Shown here: piece by piece, positions 21,575 through 33,674 of the stretch
Position numbering within the stretch: the first letter of the stretch is position 1
How the letters are laid out: each line of letters begins with the position of its first letter
NCBI GenBank assembly: GCA_037127315.1
Contig: JBBBDQ010001186.1
Coordinates: 1,101,001-1,165,000, forward strand
Length of the DNA stretch: 64,000 nucleotides
Direction of reading: 5' to 3'
Source: Ascarosepion bandense
Taxonomy: Eukaryota; Mollusca; Cephalopoda; Sepiida; Sepiidae
Notes under the pieces: model-generated
The model's database searches: none
What the model saw: the letters and a program-made list of their open reading frames with translations, nothing else
Told to the model about the DNA's origin: nothing
Position numbers and translations under genes: made by a program

Positions 21575-21907
21575 AGTAGCAAAGCCTCATCCCTTGTTTC
21601 CTGTTGACATAGGGGTTCCTGGTTCCTTTCCTCTCCTCGCAGTAGCAAAGCCTCATCCCTTTTTTTCCTGTTGACGTAGGGGTTCCTGGTTCCTTTCCTC
21701 TCCTCGCAGTAGCAAAGCCTCATCCCTTGTTTCCTGTTGACATAGGGGTTCCTGGTTCCTTTCCTCTCCTCGCAGTAGCAAAGCCTCATCCCTTTTTTTC
21801 CTGTTGACGTAGGGGTTCCTGGTTCCTTTCCTCTCCTCGCAGTAGCAAAGCCTCATCCCTTTTTTTCCTGTTGACGTAGGGGTTCCTGGTTCCTTTCCTC
21901 TCCTCAT
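21575..21907. repeat. 66/67-bp minisatellite, 5 copies
   Basis: AGTAGCAAAGCCTCATCCC restarts at 21575, 21641, 21708, 21774 and 21841. Units 1 and 3 share TTGTTTCCTGTTGACAT; units 2, 4 and 5 share TTTTTTTCCTGTTGACGT. The array therefore grew partly as dimers. The long minus-strand frames across it are repeat artefacts. Confidence 0.95.
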
Positions 21908-22852
21908 GCCTTAGCAGTGGTGCTGTCAAAAATCTTTTGCGATATGTGTGGATGGTGGCAAGATCTCTTTATACTGAGGGTATCATCCAGAGAGGATGCT
22001 TTATTCAACAGTCAAATAATATCGGGGTTCTTGCAGTGCCATGTCATGCATGGGTGGGTGTCCCTGCAAGAACCTCCGGTGGACAACCCTGAGATCACAC
22101 TATGCTACAGTCAGTGCCAGTTCCCTTCCCACACATTATACTTGACTATCAACTGCTACTACTACATTAAGCCTCTCCTAACCAAAATAACTCACCATGA
22201 CTATAAGCAATCAAAGAATTAATCCAGCTTAGCAAATAACATCTAAAACCCCTCAAAATTTCTTTCTCAAACATTCATTGTATTCGTACCAATTTTTACA
22301 GGATGGAATCATTCCTCTTCAAAAAGTCCCCAGACATCCTTGATCTCTGAAAAATTAATCTTAACTCTGCAATTTCCTTTTCTGATTTCTCGACTTCTGG
22401 CTACATACCTCTCTTTTGGAGGGTCTCTCATGTCCACATACATGTTCTGGGAGTTTGTGCCTGCAAACATCTTCCACTTGCTAGGAAACTCTCTCTTAAA
22501 TCTCCAGAACATTTTTGCATGTATCTCCGTCTCTCTCTACTAAACTTATCTATCTCTTCTTTCTAAGCAAGAAAATTGGATTGGATTTACCATTTCAAGT
22601 CATTGATATAAAAACATACAAAGTAACAAAGGCTGAATACTAAGAATATTGACTAAAGACATAAAAGAAACCAAACCAGCACATTTTAAGTAAACATCAC
22701 CAACAAAAATGTGTAAAGAGTAAAGAAGTATATAAAGATTGATGTATCGATAAGTGGCTGGATCTTTCATGGAAACATTCAACAAAAATGACTTTGAAAA
22801 GAAGATTCTGTCAGTGGTGATAATGACATCAAAATGAATGGGAAGAATTATT
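21908..22852. other. unassigned spacer
   Basis: The plus-strand frame 21917-22222 and both-strand frames near 22309-22543 have no recognised motif. No repeat was identified. Confidence 0.4.
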
Positions 22853-23155
22853 GTCAGTCAGTCAGTAAAGTGCCATACACGATACACACTTGGATGATCA
22901 TGTCTCGAAAGAGACATGACTGACTGGGCAGAAGATTATCCCACAGTAGGTGGCCATTGCTTTCTGCGGTAGACTGGTTGCCAACCAAGGCTATAGAACC
23001 CAATCTGTCCTGTTATTTAACCCATAACTGGAGGGAATAGACGGATTAGTACCTTTCTCAAGGGTAAGTAAATGCAATGAATTCAGCTGGAATTTGAACT
23101 TGGCTCCCCGACTTCTCGTTCTGAGCCAATATCCAATGCACCACAATGCACACAT
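22853..23155 (-). mobile_element. SINE-A with a small internal deletion
   Basis: Minus orientation, with tail hairpin and body intact. About 15 bp are lost after CTCAAGGG. The head ends CACCACAATGCACAC. No convincing target duplication was found. Confidence 0.9.
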
Positions 23156-23574
23156 TTCTTAAACAGGTCATTTTTCAAGTAGTACATCTCACAACCAAAA
23201 GATGCTTTAAGCAAAAGACCCTATTTTTTAGAGGCAATGTTCATTATATTCTGTCCTAGTTAGAGAAGTTTTTTCAAGTTTGAGGAGTTCATCCAAGTTT
23301 TGTTGGGGTCTTTTCCAGTGATATAAGCTATCAATTTTCTTTTTTTTGTGTGTGTGTGTGTATCATAGTTGAAGCTTAAGGAGTCTTTAATCATGAAAAA
23401 CATTATATCAAAAGGAAGTTGAAAACTTCAAACATTCATCAAGGCAATAATGACATCATATCAGCAATTAGCAAGAGATACTTATTAAAATAAGAATAAC
23501 TGCAATGAAGTTAGCCACTCTCAAGAGTGAAAAAACAATAAAAGAACTTGACCACTCCCAAAATTAGGGGCACA
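23156..23574. other. unassigned spacer
   Basis: A (TG)n run of 14 bp lies at 23347-23360. No gene was seen. Confidence 0.4.
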
Positions 23575-23760
23575 CTTAAAACAAACCATGAAAGGTACAA
23601 AAATAGTAGTAAAAAATGGAAAAATAACCCAGAAACTTTATCCTGTACCAGATCGAACTCAAAATATAATCAATTTGTGCCAATCATGAAGTCAATCATC
23701 CATGAAAGTTTTATTTGAATCCATCCGGTGGATCTTACATTATAGCTAATGACTCATTAT
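23575..23760 (+). mobile_element. RTE-like LINE 3' tail, copy 1
   Basis: It shares GAAAAATAACCCAGAAACTT, ATCCTGTACCAGATC and TGAATCCATCCGGTGG with the copy at 24160-24365. The pattern (a conserved AAAGTTT, then AATCCATCC, then GTGGATCTT) is the usual 3' end of RTE-type LINEs. Confidence 0.5.
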
Positions 23761-24139
23761 TTCAATGACTTTTTGAAATCCAAAATAATAATTCTCTATT
23801 TATGAAATAATTAGAGTCTATTAAGTTTACTGGTTCTGACAACCACTGCTTATTTTCTTAGATGAGAGATAATATTTAGTTGAATTTCAATTTCATACTT
23901 GACAAGCATTTTTTTCATATTTATTTAGCTTTATTTGTTGGATATATATAGTACAATAAGTAAATAGTATTAAAAATTAGTTCCATTTTACTTATTTATT
24001 TTGAATTATTTTTTGTGTATTTGATCTTTTATTTCTACTTATGTTTTTTTTTTTTGCTTTTGGATAGCATTGAATATTTTATTATAAATAATATTTTTGT
24101 GGAAAAAAATAGTGTGTTCAGAAAATGTAATGACATAAA

Positions 24140-24365
24140 GCAATCTAGGGGAGGTAATTCAGTATTTAGCATGAAAACAGGTGAAAAAATATTACTAAAA
24201 AAACGAAAAATAACCTAAAAACTTAATCCTGTACATGATCAAACCCAAAATCTAATCAATTCATATCACTCATAACATCAATCATCCCTGAAAGTTTCAT
24301 CTAAATCCATCCAATGGGTCTTGAGATACCTTGACCACAGACAGACAGACAGACATACAGACAGA
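24140..24365 (+). mobile_element. RTE-like LINE 3' tail, copy 2 with (ACAG)n end
   Basis: The blocks match copy 1 and finish CTAAATCCATCCAATGGGTC, TTGAGATACC and an (ACAG)n run at 24338-24365. This tail is typical of RTE-like LINEs. No ORF is attached. 24366-25150 holds nothing further that I recognise. Confidence 0.6.
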
Positions 24366-25158
24366 TGAACCAATAAACAGACAAATACAAATGAAAACAA
24401 TACCTAATAATAGATTTTTTAAAAAATGGAATTCTAAGCCTATGACAACAATTGAAAGCTGTTCTGGTTTAAGGCTTTGCAATTATGGTTACCTAACCAA
24501 TTACCAACCTTACCCAGAAAGGTTTCAAAGCCGCGAATTTGATAGAATGGTTCACAGCCTCACCAGATATTAATGACAGAGAATATGTGGGCTATCATTG
24601 ATAGATATGCATATGAAAATGGAAACCAATATTCAAACAAAGAATATATCTGGGAAGCAATAAAAAACATCTGTAAGTAATGTTAAAGTCAAATTGTAGA
24701 AATATTAACAAAATGAACGGTTTAAAGATTTCTACAGCTTATAGACTATTGAGAAATGAGTTCATACTAACATATAAAATAACTGAATTATAATTTTTTT
24801 AAAGCATATCAGATATTGTGTTCATCAAATACAGGTTTCTTGAGTCCTATAGTTTTTTTATTTATTATTCATCAAAATTTATACTGCATTTTCTTTGTAT
24901 AATACAAAGCTGATATACACAAAACAAATTATTATTGATATTTTTAATAGAGAGAGATAGGATAGTGGTTTTCTAAGTCTAGCTTAGATGTGACAAAAGG
25001 CTGGAAGTATAGGATATTGATCTCACTAATTATTTGTAATGTGACTAGCTTGCTAACCATGCTGGGGTGCTCAGATATCAAAAGTCGAATCTCACAGGAT
25101 TTATTACTCATATAAATATATATGGAAAGTATTTTGAAAATCAGTTGAAAACATTAAC

Positions 25159-25163
25159 ATCCA

Positions 25164-25203
<40 letters not shown>

Positions 25204-25245
25204 TAACATCTGTTTCAATGCTAGCATTGGTCGGACAGGGTTTTC
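25159..25245. repeat. (ATC)n microsatellite with cephalopod-type flank
   Basis: About 14 ATC units are followed by CTGTTTCAATGCTAGCATTG and GGTCGGACAGG. The combination (ATC)n, then a TTCCATGCTAGCATGG-like palindrome and GTTGGACGG, is one I associate with cephalopod genomes. It is used here as taxonomic evidence. The 25,250-26,020 stretch shows nothing further. Confidence 0.8.
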
Positions 25246-26016
25246 TTGATGAATCTGTAATTGAGCAATCATAAAATATTAGAGTGAGTTTTACAGCTGT
25301 ATGCCTTTACTAACACCAACCAGTTAGAAACTGGATACTCATCGCTTTTATTGAATCATCATCTCTGGGAAGATTGCCTACCAACATTAGAGAGTTCAGC
25401 CTACCCTATTCTACAGAGCGTAAGTGTATATCAAAAAAGATAAATTTACGTGTATTATTGTAGACATAAAAGAAAGAATACTATAGTAAAATAAAATTTT
25501 TGGATTTAAAATTCTGGCTGTTAGAAATAATTTTCTTAAGATGAGAATTGCATTTTTTCTAAATATGCATTCAATGTATTTCTCTAATAGCTCTCAAGAA
25601 AAATAGAACCTTAGGCTGAATTCTAATTTGATGAAAGTAAAACAAGTGGTAGGTGACAAAAGAGAAAAGAGTGGTTTGTTTTTTTTGGTTTTTTATCTGA
25701 GATTAAGGATTTTAGAAACAAGAGAAGAAATTTAAATGTTGAGAAACAGTCAGGATGTACAAATTGTTAACCAAATTATTTAAAAAATAATTAAAAATTA
25801 ATTAAAAATAATTAAAAAAGAAGAGAAATGAAATAGGTTTTAATCGTAAACAATTTCAGGAGTTTGGACAAGTATTTATTTTCATCATTTTTTTGACTTG
25901 TGTAAGAAAATCTGATGTTGTATAATTTATAAGTCTCAAACTGAGTGTCCAATCTTTATAATGGGTTTATTTTATTTGTATTTGTTTTCATGAACTAACA
26001 CCCATTAAACTTAATG

Positions 26017-26020
<4 letters not shown>

Positions 26021-26069
<49 letters not shown>
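26021..26069. repeat. (AC)n microsatellite
   Basis: About 24 AC units. Confidence 0.98.
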
Positions 26070-26071
<2 letters not shown>

Positions 26072-26313
26072 AAAGTGAGAGAGCTTATATTTCAAGAAGT
26101 ACATTTGGTTAGACACCTCAAATTGTGACAGTCCCAACCAAACTGGAATGCAGTGTAAACAAATTAAGTGCTGACACATCGGAAAAAAGAAGGAAAAATC
26201 AAACAAACACTGATAACTGATATGAACACAAAAGAGTCAGGGTACTTGAATAGATAAATAGTTGTATATTTTTACCACTACTAGTATATTACGGATTTTA
26301 CACACAGATGTGT

Positions 26314-26626
26314 ATACTGAATGAGTCAGTTTAGTGCCATACGTCATGCATACTTGGGTGATCATGTCTCAAAAGAAACATAACTGACTTAGCAGATGAT
26401 TATCCTGCAGTAGGTTACCATTGCTTTCTGCATTAGACTGGTTGCCAACTAAGGCTATAGAACCCAATCTGTCCTGTTATTTAACCCATAACTGGAAGGA
26501 AGGGAAGGATTAATACCTCTCCCAAGTGAAAATGAATGCAAGGAATTCAACTGGAATTTGAATTCTGCTCCCCGATTTCTCTTCCCAAGCCAGTATCCAT
26601 TGCACCACAACACACATCCTGTGTAC
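26314..26626 (-). mobile_element. SINE-A, diverged
   Basis: Minus orientation, tail to head (CCATTGCACCACAACACACATCC). The flanks TGTGTATACTGA (26303-26314) and TGTGTACTGA (from about 26628) look like an imperfect target duplication. Confidence 0.88.
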
Positions 26627-26699
26627 TGAGTACTGATGCTAAAATCAAAAATGCATTTTAATTCTTGCCTTTATGTACCATGAGAAACTTAATTCAAAT

Positions 26700-27004
26700 C
26701 AGTCAGTCAGTTAAGCACTATACATTATACATGTTTGAGCCATCATGTCTCGAAAGAGACATGACTGACTGGGGAGACAATTTTTCTGTAATAGGTTGCC
26801 ATTACTTTCTGTAGACTGGTTACAAACCAAGGCTATAGAACCTAATCTGTCCTGGTATTCAATCCATAGCTGGAGGGAGAAGAGATGGATTAATACCTTT
26901 TCCAAGGGGATTTGCGCGTAAGTGAATGCAAGGAATTTGACTAGAATTTGAACTCAGCTCTCAGATTTCTCATTCTGAATCGATATCCATTACATCACAA
27001 AGCA
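26700..27004 (-). mobile_element. SINE-A, diverged, with target duplication
   Basis: Minus orientation, complete. CTTAATTCAAAT (26688-26699) and CTTAGTTCAAAT (27005-27016) flank it with one mismatch. Confidence 0.92.
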
Positions 27005-27125
27005 CTTAGTTCAAATACTGGAAGTAAATTCACAATTGTTATTCATAAATATATCTTATAAATATCTTTATAAATATTTTCTTATAGTGTATATAAAGCA
27101 ATAAATCAAAAGAATAGAATATCCA

Positions 27126-27171
27126 TATATATATATATATATATATACATAATATATATATATACAATATA

Positions 27172-27247
<76 letters not shown>
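27126..27247. repeat. (TA)n tract with short interruptions
   Basis: About 120 bp of almost pure TA. The 64-residue minus-strand frame is simple sequence. Confidence 0.97.
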
Positions 27248-27250
<3 letters not shown>

Positions 27251-27418
27251 GTATTGCTTCATTATGCAGGTTGAGTAAAAAAAAGGTGTAAATTTAACAT
27301 TTGTATCTTTGTCAAAGAGTTTTTATGCATTTATGCATTTTTATGCATTTGGGCAACATTAATAAATTTCATTATACATATTCATTTTTGTATTTTTTTA
27401 TATGATCTGCTTTCTCCC

Positions 27419-27420
<2 letters not shown>

Positions 27421-27453
<33 letters not shown>

Positions 27454-27480
27454 AACACACAGACACACACACACACATAT
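27421..27480. repeat. (TC)n(AC)n microsatellite
   Basis: TC repeats followed by AC repeats. Confidence 0.95.
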
Positions 27481-27765
27481 ATAAATACACAGAGAAACAC
27501 AAATAAGCTACATATATTTAGCTACAGAAACACCGACAGTACCTTTTCATATAAAACAAAAAGGGTTATACACTTCTATTCTGAAATTTGGATTTGTCAG
27601 AATGTTATGATTATATTTTTTCAATCATTTCATCCCATGCAACGTAGTTAAAGCCACTAAGACACAAAAGAAAAATAGAAGAATAATCATGAAGACAGTC
27701 GATAACAACTGACATTGCATTTCATTTTTTGAAGATTAAAGGTAGTTTGAAAGTAAGAAGCTGGA

Positions 27766-29053
27766 TTTGAGTTTGCGTTTTGTTTAACGGCATATCAACC
27801 TATGTGGGTTATTTAATGCCGAAAAAGAGTTTGAAGATATTTTTTTAATGTTCGGTTTAATCTCACCTACCTCCTTAATCTCACACTTTCAGCCGACCTC
27901 AAATGGAATGACTATATCGAATCCATTGCTAAATCCACTGCTATGAAAGTCGGTTCTCTGTGTACGACCCGGAAGTTTTTTCCGTCTAAATCTATCCTGC
28001 ACATTTATAAAATAAATCTACCATCCGCCCGTGCATTGAATACTGCTGCCATATCTGGTCGGGTGCCCCTGCTGTTCTCCTCGGGCTTCTCGATAAGGTT
28101 CAGAGGAGGGTCTGTAATGTGATAGATACCGACTTGGCAGACCGCCTGCAGTCTCTCTCCCACTGGCGCGACGTGGCTTCCCTGTGTCTCTTCTATAAAT
28201 ACTTTCACGGCTTCTGCTCCAATGAACTTAGATCACTGGTGCCCCCTAAATACGAATTTGCACGAGATACTAGATTAGCAACTAGATCCCACCCTTTTAC
28301 AGTGAAACCGATAAAATGCAACTGCAACTTCTACTCCAACAGTTTCTTTCCTCGCACTTCCCGACTGTGGAATTCTCTTCCACACGATTGCTTCCCCAAC
28401 GGCTACAATCTCCAGGAGTTTAAATGTAAGGTCAATAGATACCTCCTAACACACTAACCTGCTCCCATTCTATCAAACACTCTTCCCATCTGCCCAACCC
28501 TCATCCTCACTATCCTTACTCATCTGTCACCTTCCTCCTGACATTCCCTATGTCTAACCACTCCTTCTCTTTACCTTTCCCTATGTAGCCCCATGCGCAA
28601 TAGTGGCAGTGGAATGCCTTGCTTGGGGTGAGATGATTAAAAAAAAAAAAAAGGTAAGAAAGTTGATTTAGTCAGATTTTGACAAAAAAAAATTTTATTT
28701 TAGAAAACTGAAGATGTCTTCTACTTTCGTATTCAAAAATGTATTGTTGGCAATCATTTTTTTCTTAAGAAAATATTGTTTGTAATATTTTTCTTTCAAA
28801 AGCATATATTTTTCTATAAATGTCTATTTTTATATATATTATATTTCTATAAAAGTATTTTCATACTTTCATAGTGTTTTGACCCTAGTTTGGGGGTTAG
28901 CTATTTTCCCATAGCTGGGACCCTAACAGGTGCTACCACTCAGGTCAGAGTGGACCTGGGAACAACAGCAATTAAGAGGTGGTTCCATGCTCCTCACAAC
29001 CTCCCAATCAGAGGCCTTGCTGCTGGATGCAGTTTACCGTCATACCCAGGACC
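27766..29053 (-). mobile_element. element X, copy 2, itself carrying a LINE-J
   Basis: The ends match copy 1 (13398-13959): TTAACGGCATATCAACC near the left, and the 185-bp block ending CCGTCATACCCAGGACC at the right. The exact 11-bp target duplication AAGAAGCTGGA defines the boundaries. A LINE-J copy (27850-28652) sits inside, absent from copy 1. Confidence 0.85.
27850..28652 (+). pseudogene. LINE-J 3' end nested in element X
   Basis: This is the best preserved truncated LINE-J. It begins in a WNDYIESIAKSTAMKVGSL-like segment and runs through KFFPSKSILHIY. A frameshift follows near 28015, where extra bases break the STIRP block. It then continues open from 28119 (112 residues) through TDLADRLQSLSHWRDVASL and FFPRTSRLWNSLPHD. 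The 3' UTR closes GCCTTGCTTGGGGTGAGATG plus poly-A. Confidence 0.88.
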
Positions 29054-29224
29054 AAGAAGCTGGAAGTGATTTCCACAAGTGAGAAGCATGATAGAAGAAA
29101 CTGTTAACATAGAATTTACACTTACATCTAGCCAATTCAATGGTAAATTCATGAAACCTTGTTGCTAATCCAGTGCTGTGTTTGTGTCCAAGTCTAGGTT
29201 AGATAACAATTCTTTACCTGACTT

Positions 29225-29830
29225 GTTTCACCAATCTCAAGCTTTGTGATATAACTATATTGGCTCAGGAGTTTTCCAGAGTTATCAAAAGCATCAACTC
29301 TATGAAGGCTACTGGTTTGAATTAAATCCCTGTAAAACTTTGGCCCAGAATTGTCTTCAATCTTAGGAAAGCTGTTTATCTTCTTCTTTAAAAAGAGATA
29401 TTCTCACAGCTTATAAAAGAACACAGGAGAGCTCTCATACTCTCAAAATATTGACTCATCAGCTTCCTTTAGTGTCATTAGAAAATTTATGAAGCTAACA
29501 ACAAGAAAAACAAAAAACAAAATTCCTGAGCAACAAACAGTATCATATTCACTCTTGTAGATATACTGCTGATGTTTTAACTATTATCATGCATAGAATC
29601 AGTGATGCACTTGATATTAAAAACATCTTCAGAGTGATTGGCCTTGACATCTTGAAGGTCAATATTTGGATGACCAGTGTCTGACAGATGATCTTCCACA
29701 CAGTTGCATGAGGGAAAGATTCAATATCACCTAAACAAAGGTAGTAACATTTGACTTGATCAACAATGACAAAAAGAGAATGATGTTGAAAAACTTTTAA
29801 AGCCAGGAAAAGCCACTGACAATTCATCCC
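29225..29830 (+). pseudogene. LINE RT fragment (fingers/palm region)
   Basis: Frameshifted translation shows QEKLSPE-like spacing, then YTADVLTIIMHRISDALDIK followed by GLDILK, which matches the RT block that normally reads STADVLT...ALD...A-FDISKAFD. The catalytic aspartate block is broken. Together with the 3' end at 30182-30252 it may be one decayed LINE-J copy. Confidence 0.6.
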
Positions 29831-29866
29831 ATAGCATTTGAAAAATTTATGTTACAAAACAATTTT

Positions 29867-30181
29867 TTCACTCTTTTCTTATTTTTTTTTTCAATTGGAG
29901 TAGATAGACCAAACTATTGCCCCGTTCACACTCCACCCACGTCTATTGAACAGGTGAAGAGGCTCATCTCTTGTTCCCTGTCTAGGATGTGGTTTCCAGC
30001 TTTCTCTTTTGCAATCTTTTCACTCTTTTCTTTTTTCTTTTTTTTTTTCAATTGGAGTAGATAGACTAAACTATCGCCAGTTCACACTCCACTCACGTCT
30101 ATTGAACAGGTGAAGAGGCTTATCCCTTGTTTCCTGTTTAGGATGTGGTTTCCAGCTTTCTCTTTTTCAATCTTTTCACTC
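29867..30181 (+). repeat. tandem duplication, about 157 bp x 2
   Basis: Both units hold CAATTGGAGTAGATAGAC, CACGTCTATTGAACAGGTGA and GATGTGGTTTCCAGCTTTCT, and each ends in TTTTCACTCTT. The duplication sits directly upstream of a LINE-J 3' end. Confidence 0.9.
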
Positions 30182-30252
30182 TTACGTACCCCCTGCGCAT
30201 CAGTGGTATTACCGCCTTGCTCGGGGTGATATGATTAAAAAAAAAAAACAAG
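30182..30252 (+). mobile_element. LINE-J 3' terminus
   Basis: CCCCCTGCGCATCAGTGGTA, then CCTTGCTCGGGGTGATATGA and poly-A: the family's terminal signature. Confidence 0.85.
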
Positions 30253-30359
30253 TTTTAAAATATGACCTACATGAAGTTGATCTAGAATCTTTCCTGCTAT
30301 TTAATATTAATAAAACATAACCTACCTAGGGCAATGGTCGCTCAGACCTTTTCAAAGTA

Positions 30360-30905
30360 CACTCTTGTGCAAATTAATTGAAACAAAATTGTCTTTCTGG
30401 GATTTTTCACATTTTCCCTGATTATGCATATGTTTTCTTTTACAACTGCATTTTTCTTTATATTTTAAACTGACTAATCTAGTTTGTTTCTTTGCCTTGA
30501 TGATACAACTGACAGTTGAAAGGCTGACACCAACAATATTTGTGATCTCGCTGTAAGGCTTGCCAGTGTGTTATTGGAACCATTACAATTTTTGTACACT
30601 TTTTTGGATTAATGTCCATCGCAGCCAATGGTTGTAAGACAACTAATCGACAGTCAAGACAATAGTGCCTGTGCACAATAAAATCTGATGCAATCACAGA
30701 TGACGCAATATTTTTCAAGGCCAGACAAATTTCATCAAGCACCCTAAAAATGGATTCACATTACTAGACACCACAGCAAATGACCTAATCTTAGGAAAAA
30801 ATAGAAATCAATTACACCCTGTCTCACTCCATTTGGTCTAAAACTGATCATATGGTAAAAGAAAGGAAATTAAATCAGTTGTTTCAATTAATTTGCACAA
30901 GGCTG
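30360..30905 (-). mobile_element. Tc1-type transposon derivative, 546 bp, with TIRs and TA duplication
   Basis: The terminal inverted repeats share CTTGTGCAAATTAATTGAAA (24 of 26 bp over the full TIR). TA lies just outside each end (30358-30359 and 30906-30907). On the minus strand 30440-30600 encodes a helix-turn-helix stretch (PYSEITNIVGVSLSTVSCII), the N-terminal DNA-binding region of Tc1 transposases. The catalytic DDE part is absent, so this is an internally deleted, non-autonomous copy. Confidence 0.88.
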
Positions 30906-30907
30906 TA

Positions 30908-32640
30908 TGCCTCTTGGCACCTCTTTTCCTTATCCCAGCATCTAATTGTACGTTGAATAACGTTTTCAAAATCATTCATAGGGATTATGTTCAACTATTT
31001 CACTGCATTCTCTTTAATCTCTGTTCAATGATAATTTTTCACTCTAGCAAAAGTCAGCAGTTACTGGGATACAAATATCAATTCAAGAGTGACTAACAAA
31101 CATGGATTGTTAAAAGTTGTGCCAAAAACGTCTTTAGGGAACATGAAAAATGAGTAGAACCAGTCACTGGGAATAAAACAATTCAGTAAGCTAATTTAAT
31201 GGCATCTCATTTCTGACTGAGTAACCCAATGAGTGAGTTTTTCTTCCTGCATGTGCAGTAATGTCCTCTCCAGTTAGTTGCTATGTTACATGATGGCTGC
31301 TCAATCAGTTTTTGAGAAGCATGTAGATGTCTTCTTTTGTATTGACACATTCTTACCTTTTTATTGTTAAAGCCTTTATCTAAGAGATCACAGAGGATTC
31401 ATGCTAAGTGTTTGAGGTTATTTCAAGGGACATTTATCTTATGTCTATGTAAGACAAGACAGATAGTATCAGGTTACATCCTACTGATATCAGTAAATTT
31501 TTCTTGTTTTGACATCTGTTGACTGAACAGAGTGCAGGGAAAGATAGATTCTGCCTTTTTTTGAAGAAGTTAGTTCGTAAAGTGAATGCATATAGACCAA
31601 GTTTATTTTGAACTTAAACTGGAATTTGAATTTTGTCATTTCTTCTTTTGGTAAACATTACATCATCTCAGATCACTACATCCATCTAATAATACAGCAA
31701 ATGTGTGTGTACATTTATAGAATGTCACTAGTGATATTAAAAACTGAACTAAATTTCCCTTCCTGTGTTCTTGAAATAAGCCATCAGCGATCATGAAACA
31801 CTTTTTTTATTTTCTGTGATAGTCAAGTGTAAGTTCAAATTTTCATACTCAGAAAAGTAAACATTAGAAAGAAATTGAATATATTTTTTCAGAACTGACA
31901 GGTTCAAACAAAAATGTTGCAAAAATTCTTGACTTGAATTCTGATCTATTCAAAATAGCAAGTGTCAAACATAAATAAAATAAGAATAAAATATGAATGA
32001 AAAGTTTTTTTTAAAAAATTATTCATTACTATTTTACTAATTGTTTTCAAAAGAATTTTTCATTTACTAATTATAAAGCTAATTATTATTTAAGTCTAGA
32101 AGATTTTTGTTTTTCATTTTGGTAGTAAATTATCCAAAGTAGCATTTTCATCTTTCATTATTAATTCTGACTTTTCTTTCATTATTTTTTTCTTTTACAC
32201 AATATTTTTGTCAATACATGGATTGATCATTAAAACAAGCAAGGTTGAATCAAAAATAAAGAAAAAACTCTGACAATACTTGAACTTGTCTCCCACAACT
32301 TAACATGAATGTCAACTTAACATATTTTAGTCACTGAGTTAACTACTAGACAAAACTGAAATCATCTACACAGTTTAAAATAGGTAGGAATATAAAGAGT
32401 GATTTTATTTTTAGAATTTTCAGTAATTAAATACTTTATCTTAAAATGCTCTCATCCTAAATTAATGGGTAAGAGAAAGTTTCATGAATATTTAATAAAG
32501 GAGTCGTTGAAATAAAGGTAACCCAGATGTATTTTTTACCAAAAAAGAATAATCATCCCAGTTTCTCTATTTGAAGCTCAAATTCAAAACTTATGAAATC
32601 ATTCATGGCATATTTTTGGTTACTATTTACTAATAGTAGT
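30908..32640. other. unassigned AT-rich spacer
   Basis: 1.7 kb with short open frames only (for example 30893-31096 and 31608-31796), none with motifs. Confidence 0.4.
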
Positions 32641-32649
32641 AGATAGAAT

Positions 32650-32772
32650 ATAACTAATATATGTAATTACTATCTGCTTCTGGTATATAACTAACTAATA
32701 TATGTAATTACTATCTGCTTCTGGTATATAACTAACTAATATATGTAATTACTATCTGCTTCTGGTATATTT
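32650..32772. repeat. 41-bp minisatellite, 3 copies
   Basis: Three almost identical units containing CTAATATATGTAATTACTAT and CTGCTTCTGG, restarting at 32654, 32695 and 32736. Confidence 0.95.
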
Positions 32773-33179
32773 ACAGAACCAAGGAGCAAATTCTAGTGTA
32801 CATCCAGAAGAATTTTCAGTTATAATCATCCTCTGCTTTTACCTCCCATTACAATCCAAAGAGAAAGATGAGAGAATAAGAGGTAAGATGAAACATTGTG
32901 CAATAAGAATGAGAATATTATTGTACAATAATAATGATAATATTATTGCATAATAATAATGAAAATATTCACGGTCTTTGACATCATTACTGACACCACC
33001 TAGACCTTCCATTCAAGTTCCAAGCTAGGACATTGCATCTGATAATGCTAAACATTGGAAAAAAAGTATTACTAGCTGAGCTGTACGACCAACATGAGAA
33101 TATGGAGGAGAAATAAAAAAAAATACAAGCACCTTGCCTGGGAGCAGAGAAAAAACGTAATATGATGGTTAAAAATACA

Positions 33180-33525
33180 CCTCAAAACAGTGAAAATCAA
33201 GGTTTGATGAGTTCTAAATCAAAAGAAGGGTACAGATTGTTGAAATCATGGCACCACTGGGATTTATGAAAATCTTGAAAAATTTCCTGGAGATTTTCTT
33301 TCACCAACTCATCTGTGATGACCAGTAAATATCGACTGTAAATATAATGTTTAGAATGATGCCTCAAAACAGTGAAATCAAGATTGGATGAGTTCTGAAT
33401 CCAAAGAAGGGTACAGATTATAGAAATCATGGCATCACTGGGATTGATGAGAATGCTGAAAAGTATGCTGGAGATTTGCTTTCACCAACCCATCTGTGAT
33501 GACCAGGAAACATCTACTATAAATA
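33180..33525 (-). repeat. 180-bp repeat family, two units, minus
   Basis: The two tandem units are the reverse complement of units at 34440-34955. Each contains a block whose complement reads AACTCATCCAATCTTGATGT and a CATCTGTGATGACCAG block. A conceptual 60-residue reading exists but stops vary; its nature is unknown. Confidence 0.85.
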
Positions 33526-33674
33526 TGAAAATGCATGAAAATATCATAACGCGGGATAACTGATTGACGTCATTCTCATGCACATATTTTGTCTTGGTGA
33601 ATTATGATGTGCAACGTTATGATGTTCAGTATCACAAATTGTAACCTTGAATCTTTGTGCTTTTCTGTTCATCA

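Larger units (their letters stand above)
27612..29200 (-). pseudogene. LINE-J 3' end on minus, interrupted by element X
   Basis: 27612-27765 reads on the minus strand as the LINE-J 3' UTR (GGGATGAAATGATTGAAAAAA at the end). 29065-29200 reads as the RT C-terminal block (FYVNSFFYHASHLWKSLP). A close minus-strand relative is 52708-53020, which shows the uninterrupted order. The interrupting DNA is bracketed by AAGAAGCTGGA at 27755-27765 and 29054-29064. Confidence 0.8.

Noticed and set aside
21535..21907. minus-strand repeat proteins of 84 residues
   Set aside because: Units alternate between 66 and 67 bp, so the frame shifts along the array. This is not a conserved protein repeat.
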